From contig JAOADC010000057.1 of the NCBI GenBank assembly GCA_026417515.1, positions 1 through 38,198 on the forward strand: a stretch of 38,198 nucleotides of DNA, written 5' to 3'. Of the stretch, positions 1 to 6,687 are shown piece by piece. The notes beneath the pieces are model-generated. The model saw nothing but the letters and a program-made list of their open reading frames with translations. It had not been told where the DNA came from and ran no database searches. A program made the translations under genes and the position numbers. The stretch is from Actinomycetota bacterium (GTDB lineage Bacteria > Actinomycetota > Aquicultoria > SKW223). The first letter of the stretch is position 1, and every line of letters begins with the position of its first letter.

Positions 1-290
1 ACACCTCTTTGAGCAGCTGCAAGCAATATGACTCCAGAAGCATGACCAACAAAAAGAGCATTCGTTACATTTCTATTAAAAAACTGTCTTTCCAAAGCCA
101 CAACCTCAGGCTGGAACCAATCAATTAAGTTAGATACTTCTTCGTAGATCTGCTTTATTCTTCTTGAGATCTCTATTTCTGATTTAGTTTTTATGCAACC
201 ATGCTTATGAAGTTTGAATCTACCGTCAAATAATTCAAGACAAGCATAACCGGTGGTTGCTGTTCCAGGATCAATACCGACAATTTTCAT
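1..290 (-). CDS. ruvC: Holliday junction endonuclease RuvC (partial, N-terminal part)
   Basis: The minus strand from an ATG at 288-290 to the window edge encodes about 96 residues beginning MKIVGIDPGTATTGYACLE. This is the RuvC/RNase H-fold N-terminus; the Asp of the GIDPGT motif is the first catalytic acid, and the later stretch VVALERQFF carries the next conserved acid. RuvC cleaves four-way junctions made by recombination, acting with RuvAB. The C-terminal half lies outside the window. A ribosome site (AGGTGT) sits a few bases upstream of the ATG. It directly follows yebC, the usual order yebC-ruvC-ruvA-ruvB. Homology is clear; only the truncation limits the call. Confidence 0.93.
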   Translation of the reverse strand, partial: MKIVGIDPGTATTGYACLELFDGRFKLHKHGCIKTKSEIEISRRIKQIYEEVSNLIDWFQPEVVALERQFFNRNVTNALFVGHASGVILLAAAQRG

Positions 291-326
291 TAAAACACCT
301 AGTTTCAACTTTGATATAACTATATT

Positions 327-1079
327 TTAATCTTCCAACTCATCAAGAATAGATTCTTTTATGTCAAAATTGGAGTAGACTTCTTGAACATCGTCATGGT
401 CTTCGAGAGCCTCAATAAGTCTTATTATCTTCTTTGCAGTCTCCTTATCCTCAATTCTTACTGTTGAGGTTGGGGTCATCGTTATTTCTGCCCTTTCAAA
501 TTTGTAATTCTTGCTTTTAAGAACCTCCTTAACCTGATTAAAGTTCTTTGGACTTGTAATCACATTGACAAAGCTTTCGTCTTCTTCTAAATCTTCAGCT
601 CCAGCTTCTAATGCATCCATCAACAGCTCTTCTTCATTAACTTTTTCCTTCAAAAAAGAGATTATGCCCTTTTTTTCAAACATCCAGGACACACTACCAG
701 TTTCTGATAGATTGCCACCGTGCTTGCTGAAAATATGCCTGATATCAGCAGCAGTTCGGTTCCTATTGTCAGTCATCGTTTCAACCATAACTGCCACCCC
801 ACCAGGAGCATATCCTTCATAGACTATCTGTTCATAATTCTCAGAGCCCAGTTCACCAGTTGCTTTCTTTATTGCTCTCTCAATGTTCTCTTGAGGAAGG
901 TTAAACTGCTTTGCTTTTTCTATAGCATTCGCTAGTTGAGGGTTGGTTTCTGGATTTCCCCCTCCCTGCTTTGCAGCAACTATTATTGCCCTAGTAAGTT
1001 TTGAAAAAATCTTTCCCCTTTTAGCGTCTTCTTTTGCCTTCTTATGCTTTATCTGAGCCCATTTGGAATGACCAGCCAT
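327..1079 (-). CDS. yebC: YebC/PmpR-family protein (translation factor or transcriptional regulator)
   Basis: The 250-residue product starts MAGHSKWAQIKHKKAKEDAKRG, the hallmark YebC/TACO1 N-terminus, and includes the family segment YEGYAPGGVAVMVE near residues 87-100. Length matches the family (about 240-250). Members were described as DNA-binding regulators (PmpR, YebC); more recent work links them to ribosomes stalled on proline-rich or difficult sequences, and the mitochondrial TACO1 aids translation. The role here cannot be settled from sequence. It lies between pdxT (6 bp upstream) and ruvC, an arrangement common in Actinomycetota, and is probably co-transcribed with pdxS-pdxT. Confidence 0.95.
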   Translation of the reverse strand: MAGHSKWAQIKHKKAKEDAKRGKIFSKLTRAIIVAAKQGGGNPETNPQLANAIEKAKQFNLPQENIERAIKKATGELGSENYEQIVYEGYAPGGVAVMVETMTDNRNRTAADIRHIFSKHGGNLSETGSVSWMFEKKGIISFLKEKVNEEELLMDALEAGAEDLEEDESFVNVITSPKNFNQVKEVLKSKNYKFERAEITMTPTSTVRIEDKETAKKIIRLIEALEDHDDVQEVYSNFDIKESILDELED

Positions 1080-1084
1080 ATGGT

Positions 1085-1657
1085 TTAACCTCCACAGACT
1101 TCGCTTAAAAAGTATTTCGCAATGCGCAAATCTTCAGTTAATTCAGGATGAAAGGTAGCAGCAAGAATCTTCCCCTGCCTAACCAATACAGGTTCGTTAT
1201 CAAGTTCACCTAGCACTTCAACCTCATGGCCAACTCTCGTAATCTTGGGCGCTCTAATAAATACACCAGTAAACTCTCTTTCGCTGTCAAACTTTAATGA
1301 AATACCTGCTTCAAAACTATCTTTCTGTCGTCCGTATGCGTTACGCAAAACTGAGATATTTAATAACGAGAGGGATTTGACCTGGTTTCCAAAAACTTCG
1401 TTTGCTAAAAGGATTAAACCAGCACAGGTTGCAAAAATGCCCTTACCTTCTTCTATCATCTTCTTAATTGCTTCGTCAAAGCCTTCTTCAAAAAGAAATT
1501 TTGATATCGTTGTGCTCTCCCCTCCAGGAAGAACCAGAGCATCTGCATTCTCTAATTCTCTGGCATTTTTTACGGAAAATGTTTCTGCGCCTGCTGCAGC
1601 AAAGTATTTTAGGTGCTCGTAGACATCTCCTTGAAATCTAAGAACAGCTACCTTCAT
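1085..1657 (-). CDS. pdxT: Pyridoxal 5'-phosphate synthase glutaminase subunit PdxT
   Basis: A 190-residue class I glutamine amidotransferase that hydrolyses glutamine and passes ammonia to PdxS for PLP synthesis. Visible motifs are LPGGEST (residues 43-49), the nucleophile Cys78 in FATCAG, and His170/Glu172 in the FHPEL segment, giving a complete triad. Length is typical. The ATG follows directly on the pdxS TAG stop, and the ribosome site (AGGGGATGG) lies inside the end of pdxS, so translation is probably coupled. PdxST is the DXP-independent route to vitamin B6. Confidence 0.97.
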   Translation of the reverse strand: MKVAVLRFQGDVYEHLKYFAAAGAETFSVKNARELENADALVLPGGESTTISKFLFEEGFDEAIKKMIEEGKGIFATCAGLILLANEVFGNQVKSLSLLNISVLRNAYGRQKDSFEAGISLKFDSEREFTGVFIRAPKITRVGHEVEVLGELDNEPVLVRQGKILAATFHPELTEDLRIAKYFLSEVCGG

Positions 1658-2539
1658 CTACCATCCCCTTGTCTGTAACAATTCTTGTTCTGGAAGCTTG
1701 GATATATCTATACCTCTCATAGGCTCTCCAATGCCTCTTGATACCCTTGCTAGAACATCTGGATCATCAAAATGGGCAACTGCCTCAACGATCGCTTGTG
1801 CTCGCTTCTGTGGATCTTCAGACTTAAATATTCCAGAACCAACAAAAACGCCATCTGCGCCCAACTGCATCATCAGTGCTGCATCTGCAGGGGTTGCTAT
1901 TCCTCCTGCTGCAAAGTTTACCACTGGAAGTCTTCCCAAATCTTTTACTTTCTTTACAAGTTCGTAAGGAGCATTCAACTTTTTTGCTTCTGCCATCAAT
2001 TCATCTTCAGGCATATTCTGTATTTTTCTAATCTCACTCATTACAGCCCTCATATGCCGTACAGCTTCCACAACATTGCCTGTTCCTGCTTCTCCTTTGG
2101 TTCTTATCATAACTGCACCTTCAGCGATTCTCCTCAAAGCCTCTCCAAGGTTTCTGCATCCGCAAACGAATGGCACATTAAAATCCCATTTGTTTATATG
2201 GTGCTCTTCATCGGCAGGAGTTAAAACTTCACTCTCGTCGATAAAGTCAACACCAATTGCTTCAAGAATCTGGGCTTCGACAAAATGTCCTATTCGAACC
2301 TTAGCCATCACAGGAATCGTTACTGCATCCATTATTTTTTCAATTATTTCGGGATCAGCCATTCTGGCTACGCCTCCAGCAGCACGGATGTCTGCAGGCA
2401 CCCTTTCAAGAGCCATTACAGCAACAGCACCAGCGTCTTCTGCTATCTTCGCCTGTTCAGGAGTTGTAACATCCATAATAACTCCGCCTTTAAGCATCTC
2501 AGCCAAACCTAACTTTACTCTATAGGTACCATGAACCAT
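1658..2539 (-). CDS. pdxS: Pyridoxal 5'-phosphate synthase lyase subunit PdxS
   Basis: The 293-residue TIM-barrel subunit that builds PLP from ribose 5-phosphate, glyceraldehyde 3-phosphate and ammonia supplied by PdxT. Asp23 (GGVIMDV), the Schiff-base Lys80 (VMAKVRIGH) and the second active-site Lys148 ([11 protein letters not shown]) are all present. The phosphate-binding [13 protein letters not shown] and GVFVGSGIF segments are intact. The ATG is preceded by a strong ribosome site (GAGGGTGAT) and, about 40 bp upstream, by a good sigma-70-type promoter. First gene of the pdxS-pdxT-yebC-ruvC run. Confidence 0.98.
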   Translation of the reverse strand: MVHGTYRVKLGLAEMLKGGVIMDVTTPEQAKIAEDAGAVAVMALERVPADIRAAGGVARMADPEIIEKIMDAVTIPVMAKVRIGHFVEAQILEAIGVDFIDESEVLTPADEEHHINKWDFNVPFVCGCRNLGEALRRIAEGAVMIRTKGEAGTGNVVEAVRHMRAVMSEIRKIQNMPEDELMAEAKKLNAPYELVKKVKDLGRLPVVNFAAGGIATPADAALMMQLGADGVFVGSGIFKSEDPQKRAQAIVEAVAHFDDPDVLARVSRGIGEPMRGIDISKLPEQELLQTRGW

Positions 2540-2579
2540 AATCTATCACCCTCATGCCGAAGATAAATTTAAGTTTTTA

Positions 2580-2608
2580 ATATTATCAAGCAAAGATAAT
2601 TAGTTCAA
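2580..2608 (-). promoter_or_regulatory. pdxS promoter
   Basis: On the minus strand, TTGAAC (2603-2608) and TAATAT (2580-2585) are separated by exactly 17 bp, a near-consensus housekeeping sigma promoter. The expected start point is about 30 nt upstream of the pdxS ATG, leaving room for the observed ribosome site. Confidence 0.7.
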
Positions 2609-2620
2609 TAAATGAACAAG

Positions 2621-2650
2621 TGGGGATTTGCATCTAAATGCAAATCCCCA
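2621..2650 (-). terminator. Strong hairpin between tasA-like gene and pdxS, probable terminator
   Basis: Arms 2621-2633 and 2638-2650 are perfect 13-bp complements around the loop CTAA. It lies 35 bp beyond the stop of the TasA-like gene and just upstream of the pdxS -35 box, the expected place for a terminator insulating pdxS. The stretch after the hairpin on the minus strand is T-rich (TTGTTCATTTATT) but has no clean T-run, so efficiency is uncertain. Confidence 0.55.
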
Positions 2651-2685
2651 TCCCTATTTACTTGATTTTACCAGATTGAACCCAA

Positions 2686-3240
2686 CTATTGTTGCTCAGC
2701 TTTAAGAATGATATCGAAAGTAAAAGAATCGCCCTGATAGTCATTTGTAATGCTAGTCTTTGCATCAAACTTTAATACCACATAAGTTGTTTCATTTGGC
2801 TTTAAAATTCCAATACTTTTTGTTAGACCATCCTTAAGAGTCGATCGTGAACCTCCATTAACTGAAACATAGAAACCCTCCCATAATTCAGCTGTGTTGG
2901 TTCCAGTTTTTGCGGTAAGCTCAGGTTCGGTATCGTTGCTCTCAATTAACTTGAAGTTATCGAAGGTGACTGAGACCTTTCCTTCCCTATCTCCAACAAT
3001 CCTTAAGGGTATTGTTGTTAAGAAGGATTCGCCTGGAAGAATTCCACTGATATCAACAAGAGCAGGTGGAGTATCGCCCCCATCAACTTTTAAATCAAAG
3101 CAGGCAATCTTTATCTTATTTCCAGAAGATACCTCATCATCAAAAAGATAGGTTCCTGCAATACCTGCACTCACGAGTACTAAGATTGCTGTTGCTAATA
3201 ACCAGTATTTCGTATTCCCTAGTCTGTCTTCCGATTTCAT
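2686..3240 (-). CDS. TasA/camelysin-like secreted protein with SipW-type signal
   Basis: The 184-residue product has a short basic N-terminus, a hydrophobic segment (about residues 12-30) and then AGTYLFDDEVSSGN followed by FDLKVDG. This matches the SipW-dependent signal family (pattern GTyAyFsDtEtssgN...LdLkvdg) found in TasA and camelysin-type proteins. The rest looks like a beta-sandwich (LPGESFLTTIPLRIVG; VSVTFDNF). In Bacillus such proteins form biofilm fibres or act as surface proteins after cleavage by the SipW signal peptidase. No SipW gene is in the window. Start: the ATG at 3238-3240 is preceded by GGAGGGGGTC; an upstream TTG would lie inside that ribosome site. The gene directly follows a LuxR-type regulator. 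Family confident, role inferred. Confidence 0.8.
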   Translation of the reverse strand: MKSEDRLGNTKYWLLATAILVLVSAGIAGTYLFDDEVSSGNKIKIACFDLKVDGGDTPPALVDISGILPGESFLTTIPLRIVGDREGKVSVTFDNFKLIESNDTEPELTAKTGTNTAELWEGFYVSVNGGSRSTLKDGLTKSIGILKPNETTYVVLKFDAKTSITNDYQGDSFTFDIILKAEQQ

Positions 3241-3273
3241 TTTGACCCCCTCCAATTGTTTAGTAGAAGATAA

Positions 3274-3285
3274 GGAAGCGCTTCC
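3274..3285. repeat. 12-bp perfect palindrome in the tasA-like leader
   Basis: GGAAGCGCTTCC is a perfect palindrome located 34 bp upstream of the ATG of the TasA-like gene, downstream of the LuxR-type gene. Its place and symmetry would fit an operator or a small leader hairpin. It is GC-rich against an AT-rich background. No function is shown. Confidence 0.4.
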
Positions 3286-3367
3286 AAAGAATATTTAAGC
3301 AGGAAGGGATTTAAGATATAAATCAGATAAAGTTTTCAATTCTTTAATCTAAATTCTCTAATAACAA

Positions 3368-4021
3368 CTAAATATCAAAAATATCTTCCTTGTCTTCTCT
3401 TTGTTCATCAAAGAAATCAGATAAAATGCCGAGGCTGATGGCCTTCATAATGGCACTTACCTTATCGTTGACGCCTAATTTGTTATATATTCGATGCACA
3501 TGGTTTCTTACAGTATGCACAGAAATATTTAAACATAGAGAGATTGAATAAGTGGTCATTCCACGCGCCATCAAATAAAGAACTTCTCTTTCTCGAAGAG
3601 TCAAGCTTTCAATGTTTATCATTTTTTCTGCAGCAAAGGGAAGTATTTTTCTCAACTCTTCAGAAGATGCTCGACCCTTTTTTATGATGAGTTCAAGGAT
3701 CTCTTTTAGCTCATCTAAGGAAAGGTTTTCTTTAAACACCACTGCGTTTTTTCTATCGAATATTTTCTCCAGCATCGTTGCATTATAATTTCGGCATAAA
3801 ATAACAATTGGGAATTTTGTTTTATTAAAGAAGCTTGAAATCTTTAGAAAGTCGTAGTGATTAATGATATGAAGAACACCGTAATTGAACTCTGATTCTG
3901 AAGTAGAGTGGTCTTTTTTTAAGAAAATGACTTCATACTTAGGGAAGGATTTTTCAAAAAGACCGGCTACACCCTGACGATAGATTTCAAGAGGTGAATA
4001 AACGATGACCTTATTCGTCAT
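3368..4021 (-). CDS. LuxR/NarL-type transcriptional regulator with degenerate receiver-like domain
   Basis: The 217-residue product has a C-terminal GerE/LuxR helix-turn-helix at about 139-200 (LTLREREVLYLMARGM...ISVHTVRNHVHRIYNKLGV...KVSAI). The N-terminal 110 residues resemble a response-regulator receiver fold (KVIVYSPLEIYRQGVAGLF; FPIVILCRN; AVVFKENLSLDEL), but the acidic pocket after strand 1 is Ser-Pro and there is no Asp at the end of the strand-3-like segment YGVLHII. Control by phosphorylation is therefore unlikely; ligand binding or protein contact is possible. No histidine kinase is adjacent. It lies upstream of and codirectional with the TasA-like gene, its most plausible target. 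It has its own promoter and an AGGGGGT ribosome site. Confidence 0.85.
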   Translation of the reverse strand: MTNKVIVYSPLEIYRQGVAGLFEKSFPKYEVIFLKKDHSTSESEFNYGVLHIINHYDFLKISSFFNKTKFPIVILCRNYNATMLEKIFDRKNAVVFKENLSLDELKEILELIIKKGRASSEELRKILPFAAEKMINIESLTLREREVLYLMARGMTTYSISLCLNISVHTVRNHVHRIYNKLGVNDKVSAIMKAISLGILSDFFDEQREDKEDIFDI

Positions 4022-4091
4022 TGCTTAACCCCCTCAAAGACCTTTTAGATTATTAGTTCTAATTTTCATTAATAGAATAGCATAAAAATGT

Positions 4092-4100
4092 ATTATATCA
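4092..4100 (-). promoter_or_regulatory. Extended -10 promoter of the LuxR-type gene
   Basis: On the minus strand the sequence reads TGaTATAAT, a perfect extended -10 element, about 70 bp upstream of the luxR-type ATG. The -35 match is poor (TTGCAA at 20-bp spacing), as is usual for extended -10 promoters. Confidence 0.55.
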
Positions 4101-4105
4101 ATTAT

Positions 4106-4124
4106 TTTGCATATAATTTGCAAA
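4106..4124. repeat. Dyad TTTGCA-N7-TGCAAA upstream of the LuxR-type gene
   Basis: Arms 4106-4111 and 4119-4124 form an inverted repeat just upstream of the extended -10 element, in the -35 region. This is a typical place for an operator of an autoregulated gene. The AT content makes chance symmetry possible. Confidence 0.35.
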
Positions 4125-4141
4125 TTTTTTGAGATATAAGG

Positions 4142-4160
4142 GAATTGAAACTTTCAATTC
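4142..4160. repeat. 19-bp dyad GAATTGAAA-C-TTTCAATTC
   Basis: Perfect 9-bp arms (4142-4150 and 4152-4160) around a single C, in the gene-poor interval 4022-4200 between the divergent luxR-type gene and tRNA-Pro. A one-base loop is too tight for an RNA hairpin of full length, so a dimeric protein-binding site on DNA is more likely. It contains TTGAAA on both strands. The rest of this interval holds the luxR-type promoter and a second dyad. Confidence 0.45.
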
Positions 4161-4200
4161 ATAGTGGCTTCTTTACTTTGGTAAAATATAGTATTCAGGT

Positions 4201-4277
4201 CGGGGCGTGGCGCAGGAGGCTAGCGCACCAGCATGGGGGGCTGGAGGTCGCCCGTTCAAATCGGGTCGCCCCGACCA
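4201..4277 (+). tRNA. tRNA-Pro (anticodon GGG), CCA encoded
   Basis: A complete cloverleaf: acceptor stem CGGGGCG with CGCCCCG (4201-4207 and 4267-4273), D-stem GCGC/GCGC (4210-4213 and 4223-4226), anticodon stem CCAGC/GCTGG (4228-4232 and 4240-4244) with loop ATGGGGG and anticodon GGG at 4235-4237, and T-arm GCCCG-TTCAAAT-CGGGT (4250-4266). Discriminator A74 of the gene is followed by an encoded CCA. GGG reads the proline codon CCC (and CCU by wobble). It is on the plus strand, 78 bp ahead of the nuclease gene, and may share a transcript with it. Confidence 0.97.
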
Positions 4278-4355
4278 TCTTGGCTTATATAAGATTCAAA
4301 AATGTCTCACCTTAGTATTAAACTTTTTTTAATAAAGGAAAGGCAGGATCACTTA

Positions 4356-5363
4356 GTGTACAACCAGAAAAACGGAAAAATCAAGGTCAGTTATACCCAT
4401 ATCTCGACATTTGAAAAATGCCCACTCTTATACAAGTATCGCTTTATAGATAAAATCCCAACTCCCCCAAGCAAACATTTATCTTTCGGAAACTCAGTTC
4501 ACCAGGCATTGGAGTATTTTCAGAGACAGTTACTTTCTGGGGGCATCGAAATTTTTTCTGATACTGTGGAAAACAGCATTCTTGCTTTCTTAGAACAAAG
4601 TTGGAAAAGTGAAGGTTTTGAGAGCCAGTCTGAAGAAGAAGAATGGAAAGAAAAAGCTAGGTATGCGCTCAAATATTACTTTCTTCCGTGGATAAGATCT
4701 CAGATGAGTTCTAACTACAACATTGTAGCCATTGAAGAGAGGTTCGAAATAGATATAGATAAGTGCATTTTAACTGGAAAAATTGACAGGGTTGATTACA
4801 GAAAAGAGAACGGAAGCATTTATTACAGAATTGTCGATTTTAAAACAGGAGAAAAGGTTCCAAGAAAGATGCAAAATTCAGAAGATACACAACTCTACAT
4901 ATATACACTTGGAGCAGAAAAAATTATTCAGCAGAAACTTTCCTTTCCAGATTTGAAACCTGAAAATCTGATTTTGGAAAAAATCATGTATTTTTACGTT
5001 ATACCGAATAACGAAGTTGAAAATACTATTGAAGAATCTCATCGTAATTTTATTCTTAGCAAGATCAATGAACAGATAGATAGTCTGATTAATGCAACTG
5101 AAAACAATATTTATCCACCAAGAACAGGAAGACACTGTGAATGGTGCGATTTTAGAGATATCTGTCCAGCATTCAAAGAGCTTTTTATTCTGTCTCAAGA
5201 AAAACCCACTAATAAGCAGGAAATATTAGAAAATCTTATTGATGAATGGGAAAAAATGGTCCAAGACATCGCTGAAAAAGAAAGACAGATCTACGAATTG
5301 ATGCAAGAAATGGGGATTTATGAGTTTGAATACAACGGAAAAATATTTAAAATATCAAACTAA
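4356..5363 (+). CDS. PD-(D/E)XK nuclease, RecB/Cas4/AddB-like, with predicted 4Fe-4S cluster
   Basis: From a GTG start the product has 335 residues. It carries VSYTHISTFEKCPLLYKYRF (Cys22), GNSVHQALEYF (His49), IEERF, GKIDRVD (Asp144), VDFKTG (Asp161-x-Lys163) and the QLYIY helix (Gln179), the ordered motifs of RecB-type nucleases. Three further cysteines, C261-x2-C264-x5-C270, complete a four-Cys iron-sulphur pattern as in AddB, Cas4 and Dna2. It probably cuts or resects single-stranded DNA ends. There is no helicase beside it and no CRISPR array, so it is a stand-alone member. Start: AGGCAGGAT lies 6 nt before this GTG; an ATG at 4302 would add 18 residues but has no ribosome site. Confidence 0.87.
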   Translation: MYNQKNGKIKVSYTHISTFEKCPLLYKYRFIDKIPTPPSKHLSFGNSVHQALEYFQRQLLSGGIEIFSDTVENSILAFLEQSWKSEGFESQSEEEEWKEKARYALKYYFLPWIRSQMSSNYNIVAIEERFEIDIDKCILTGKIDRVDYRKENGSIYYRIVDFKTGEKVPRKMQNSEDTQLYIYTLGAEKIIQQKLSFPDLKPENLILEKIMYFYVIPNNEVENTIEESHRNFILSKINEQIDSLINATENNIYPPRTGRHCEWCDFRDICPAFKELFILSQEKPTNKQEILENLIDEWEKMVQDIAEKERQIYELMQEMGIYEFEYNGKIFKISN

Positions 5364-5375
5364 TTAATTTTTTAG

Positions 5376-5402
5376 TTGACAATTCCTGTTTTTATGTAAA
5401 AA
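5376..5402 (+). promoter_or_regulatory. Possible promoter of the 90-residue gene
   Basis: A perfect TTGACA (5376-5381) is followed after 15 bp by TAAAAA (5397-5402), upstream of the small gene at 5453. The -35 is convincing, the -10 and spacing are poor. Confidence 0.35.
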
Positions 5403-5452
5403 ATCTAAGAAAACAGCACAATCGCAGCAAAAAACGTAGAAGGTGATGTAGT

Positions 5453-5725
5453 ATGATTATCGTTGAATCGCCTAATGGCAGTTTCAGGCTAATTGCGCTT
5501 GAAGAAGGTTGGTATTTTTACTCCCCTCCGCTTGAAAATCCAGGAGTAGAAGCATTCATTTCAATTGAGGATCCAATGGTTGTTCAAATTTCAGAAATGC
5601 TAGGAAGTCCACCAGAAAATCTTCTTAAATCGAGATTAGCAGCCAATATTCTTCTTGAAAAACTTCTAAATCTCAGGACATTGCCAAATGAAAGAAACCT
5701 TAGAATGCTTTATTCAACTGTCTAG
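5453..5725 (+). CDS. Small protein of unknown function (90 residues)
   Basis: I do not recognise this family. The ATG has a good ribosome site (AGAAGGTGAT, 5 nt away) and codon use resembles its neighbours, so it is likely real. The protein looks soluble: residues 1-40 are predicted to be mostly strands (IIVESPNGSFRLIALEEGWYF) with a Pro-rich turn, and residues 45-85 amphipathic helices rich in Leu (NLLKSRLAANILLEKLL). No Cys, signal peptide or membrane segment is seen. It lies 89 bp downstream of the nuclease gene in the same direction, and could be a partner or an unrelated gene with its own promoter. It ends 17 bp from the convergent rluD stop. Confidence 0.7.
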   Translation: MIIVESPNGSFRLIALEEGWYFYSPPLENPGVEAFISIEDPMVVQISEMLGSPPENLLKSRLAANILLEKLLNLRTLPNERNLRMLYSTV

Positions 5726-5742
5726 GTCTTTAGTATCATCGC

Positions 5743-6687
5743 TTACTGCGATTCAAGAAATCTGATTACTTCTTCCAGTTCAGCTGGAAGTGGATCTTCA
5801 AGAGATAGATGTGCGCCAGTTATAGGATGTGAGAATTCAAGTTGATATGCATGTAAGAATAGCCTTTTTAATGGTAGAGATTTTGAACACTTAAGCCCTC
5901 CATATATTGGGTCACCTGCGACCGGATGGCCAATTGACGATAGATGAACCCTTATTTGATGAGTTCTACCTGTGGATAATGTTGCTTTCATAAAAGTAAA
6001 GTTATTGTAGTTCTTCAGCACATCGAAGTGTGTAAGTGCATATTTACCTCTTTCAAAATCAACAGTCATTTTTACTAATTCCTGTCTGTGCCGAGTTATT
6101 GGAGCTTCCACAGAAAACTTTGAACGATAAATATTTCCACATGCAAGTGTTAAATAAACTCTCTTAATCTCTCTCGATTTAATCATCTGAGCCAACTTAA
6201 TGTGTGCCTCTTCAGTCTTTGCAAGCATAATCAGCCCAGAAGTATCTTTATCGAGTCTGTGAACAATTCCAGGGCGTAAAGGTGCTCCTATTGAAGAAAG
6301 CCTGATACCCATTCCAACGAGAGCGTTAACAAGAGTATCAGAGTAATGTCCGTACGCAGGATGAACTACAAGACCTGAAGGTTTTGCAACGACAATCAGG
6401 TGTTCGTCCTCATAAACCACCCTTAACGGAAAATCGTATGGAATAAGTTCTATCTCTTTCTCTTTTGGCAGAAAAACCTCAATCGTTTCTCCAGGTTTTG
6501 GTTTATAGGATTTACTCTTTAACTTTCCATTGACAAATACCCTTTTTTCAAGGATTAGTTTTTCGGCAAAACTTCGTGAAGGTATTTCTTCAAAGGACGA
6601 AAGAATTACATCTAACCTGATGCCTTCATCAGTCACCCTAAATTCCAATCTTTCACTATATTCGAGATCTTCAGCTCCTTTGTACAT
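5743..6687 (-). CDS. rluD: RluA-family 23S rRNA pseudouridine synthase (RluD type)
   Basis: 314 residues with an N-terminal S4 RNA-binding domain (about 14-75; FAEKLILEKRVFVNGK) and a pseudouridine synthase domain carrying GIVHRLDKDTSGL, where Asp146 is the catalytic residue. The later motif STGRTHQIRVHL and GDPIYGG are intact. Members isomerise uridines in large-subunit rRNA; the exact target cannot be read from sequence. The start overlaps the end of lgt by 17 nt and the ribosome site is weak, so translation is probably coupled. The order lspA-lgt-rluD is typical of Gram-positive-type genomes. Confidence 0.93.
   Translation of the reverse strand: MYKGAEDLEYSERLEFRVTDEGIRLDVILSSFEEIPSRSFAEKLILEKRVFVNGKLKSKSYKPKPGETIEVFLPKEKEIELIPYDFPLRVVYEDEHLIVVAKPSGLVVHPAYGHYSDTLVNALVGMGIRLSSIGAPLRPGIVHRLDKDTSGLIMLAKTEEAHIKLAQMIKSREIKRVYLTLACGNIYRSKFSVEAPITRHRQELVKMTVDFERGKYALTHFDVLKNYNNFTFMKATLSTGRTHQIRVHLSSIGHPVAGDPIYGGLKCSKSLPLKRLFLHAYQLEFSHPITGAHLSLEDPLPAELEEVIRFLESQ

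Noticed and set aside
565-935. Plus-strand open frames opposite yebC, and similar ones opposite most minus-strand genes.
   Set aside because: They are low-complexity, Ser/Leu/Phe-rich reflections of well-conserved genes, without ribosome sites or recognisable domains.
4356-5363. A Cas4 gene of a CRISPR system.
   Set aside because: No repeat-spacer array and no cas1 or cas2 in the window; the same motifs occur in AddB-like and stand-alone nucleases.
5738-5752. A terminator between the small plus-strand gene and rluD (ATCGC-TTACT-GCGAT).
   Set aside because: Only five base pairs, no T-run on either side and it overlaps the rluD stop.
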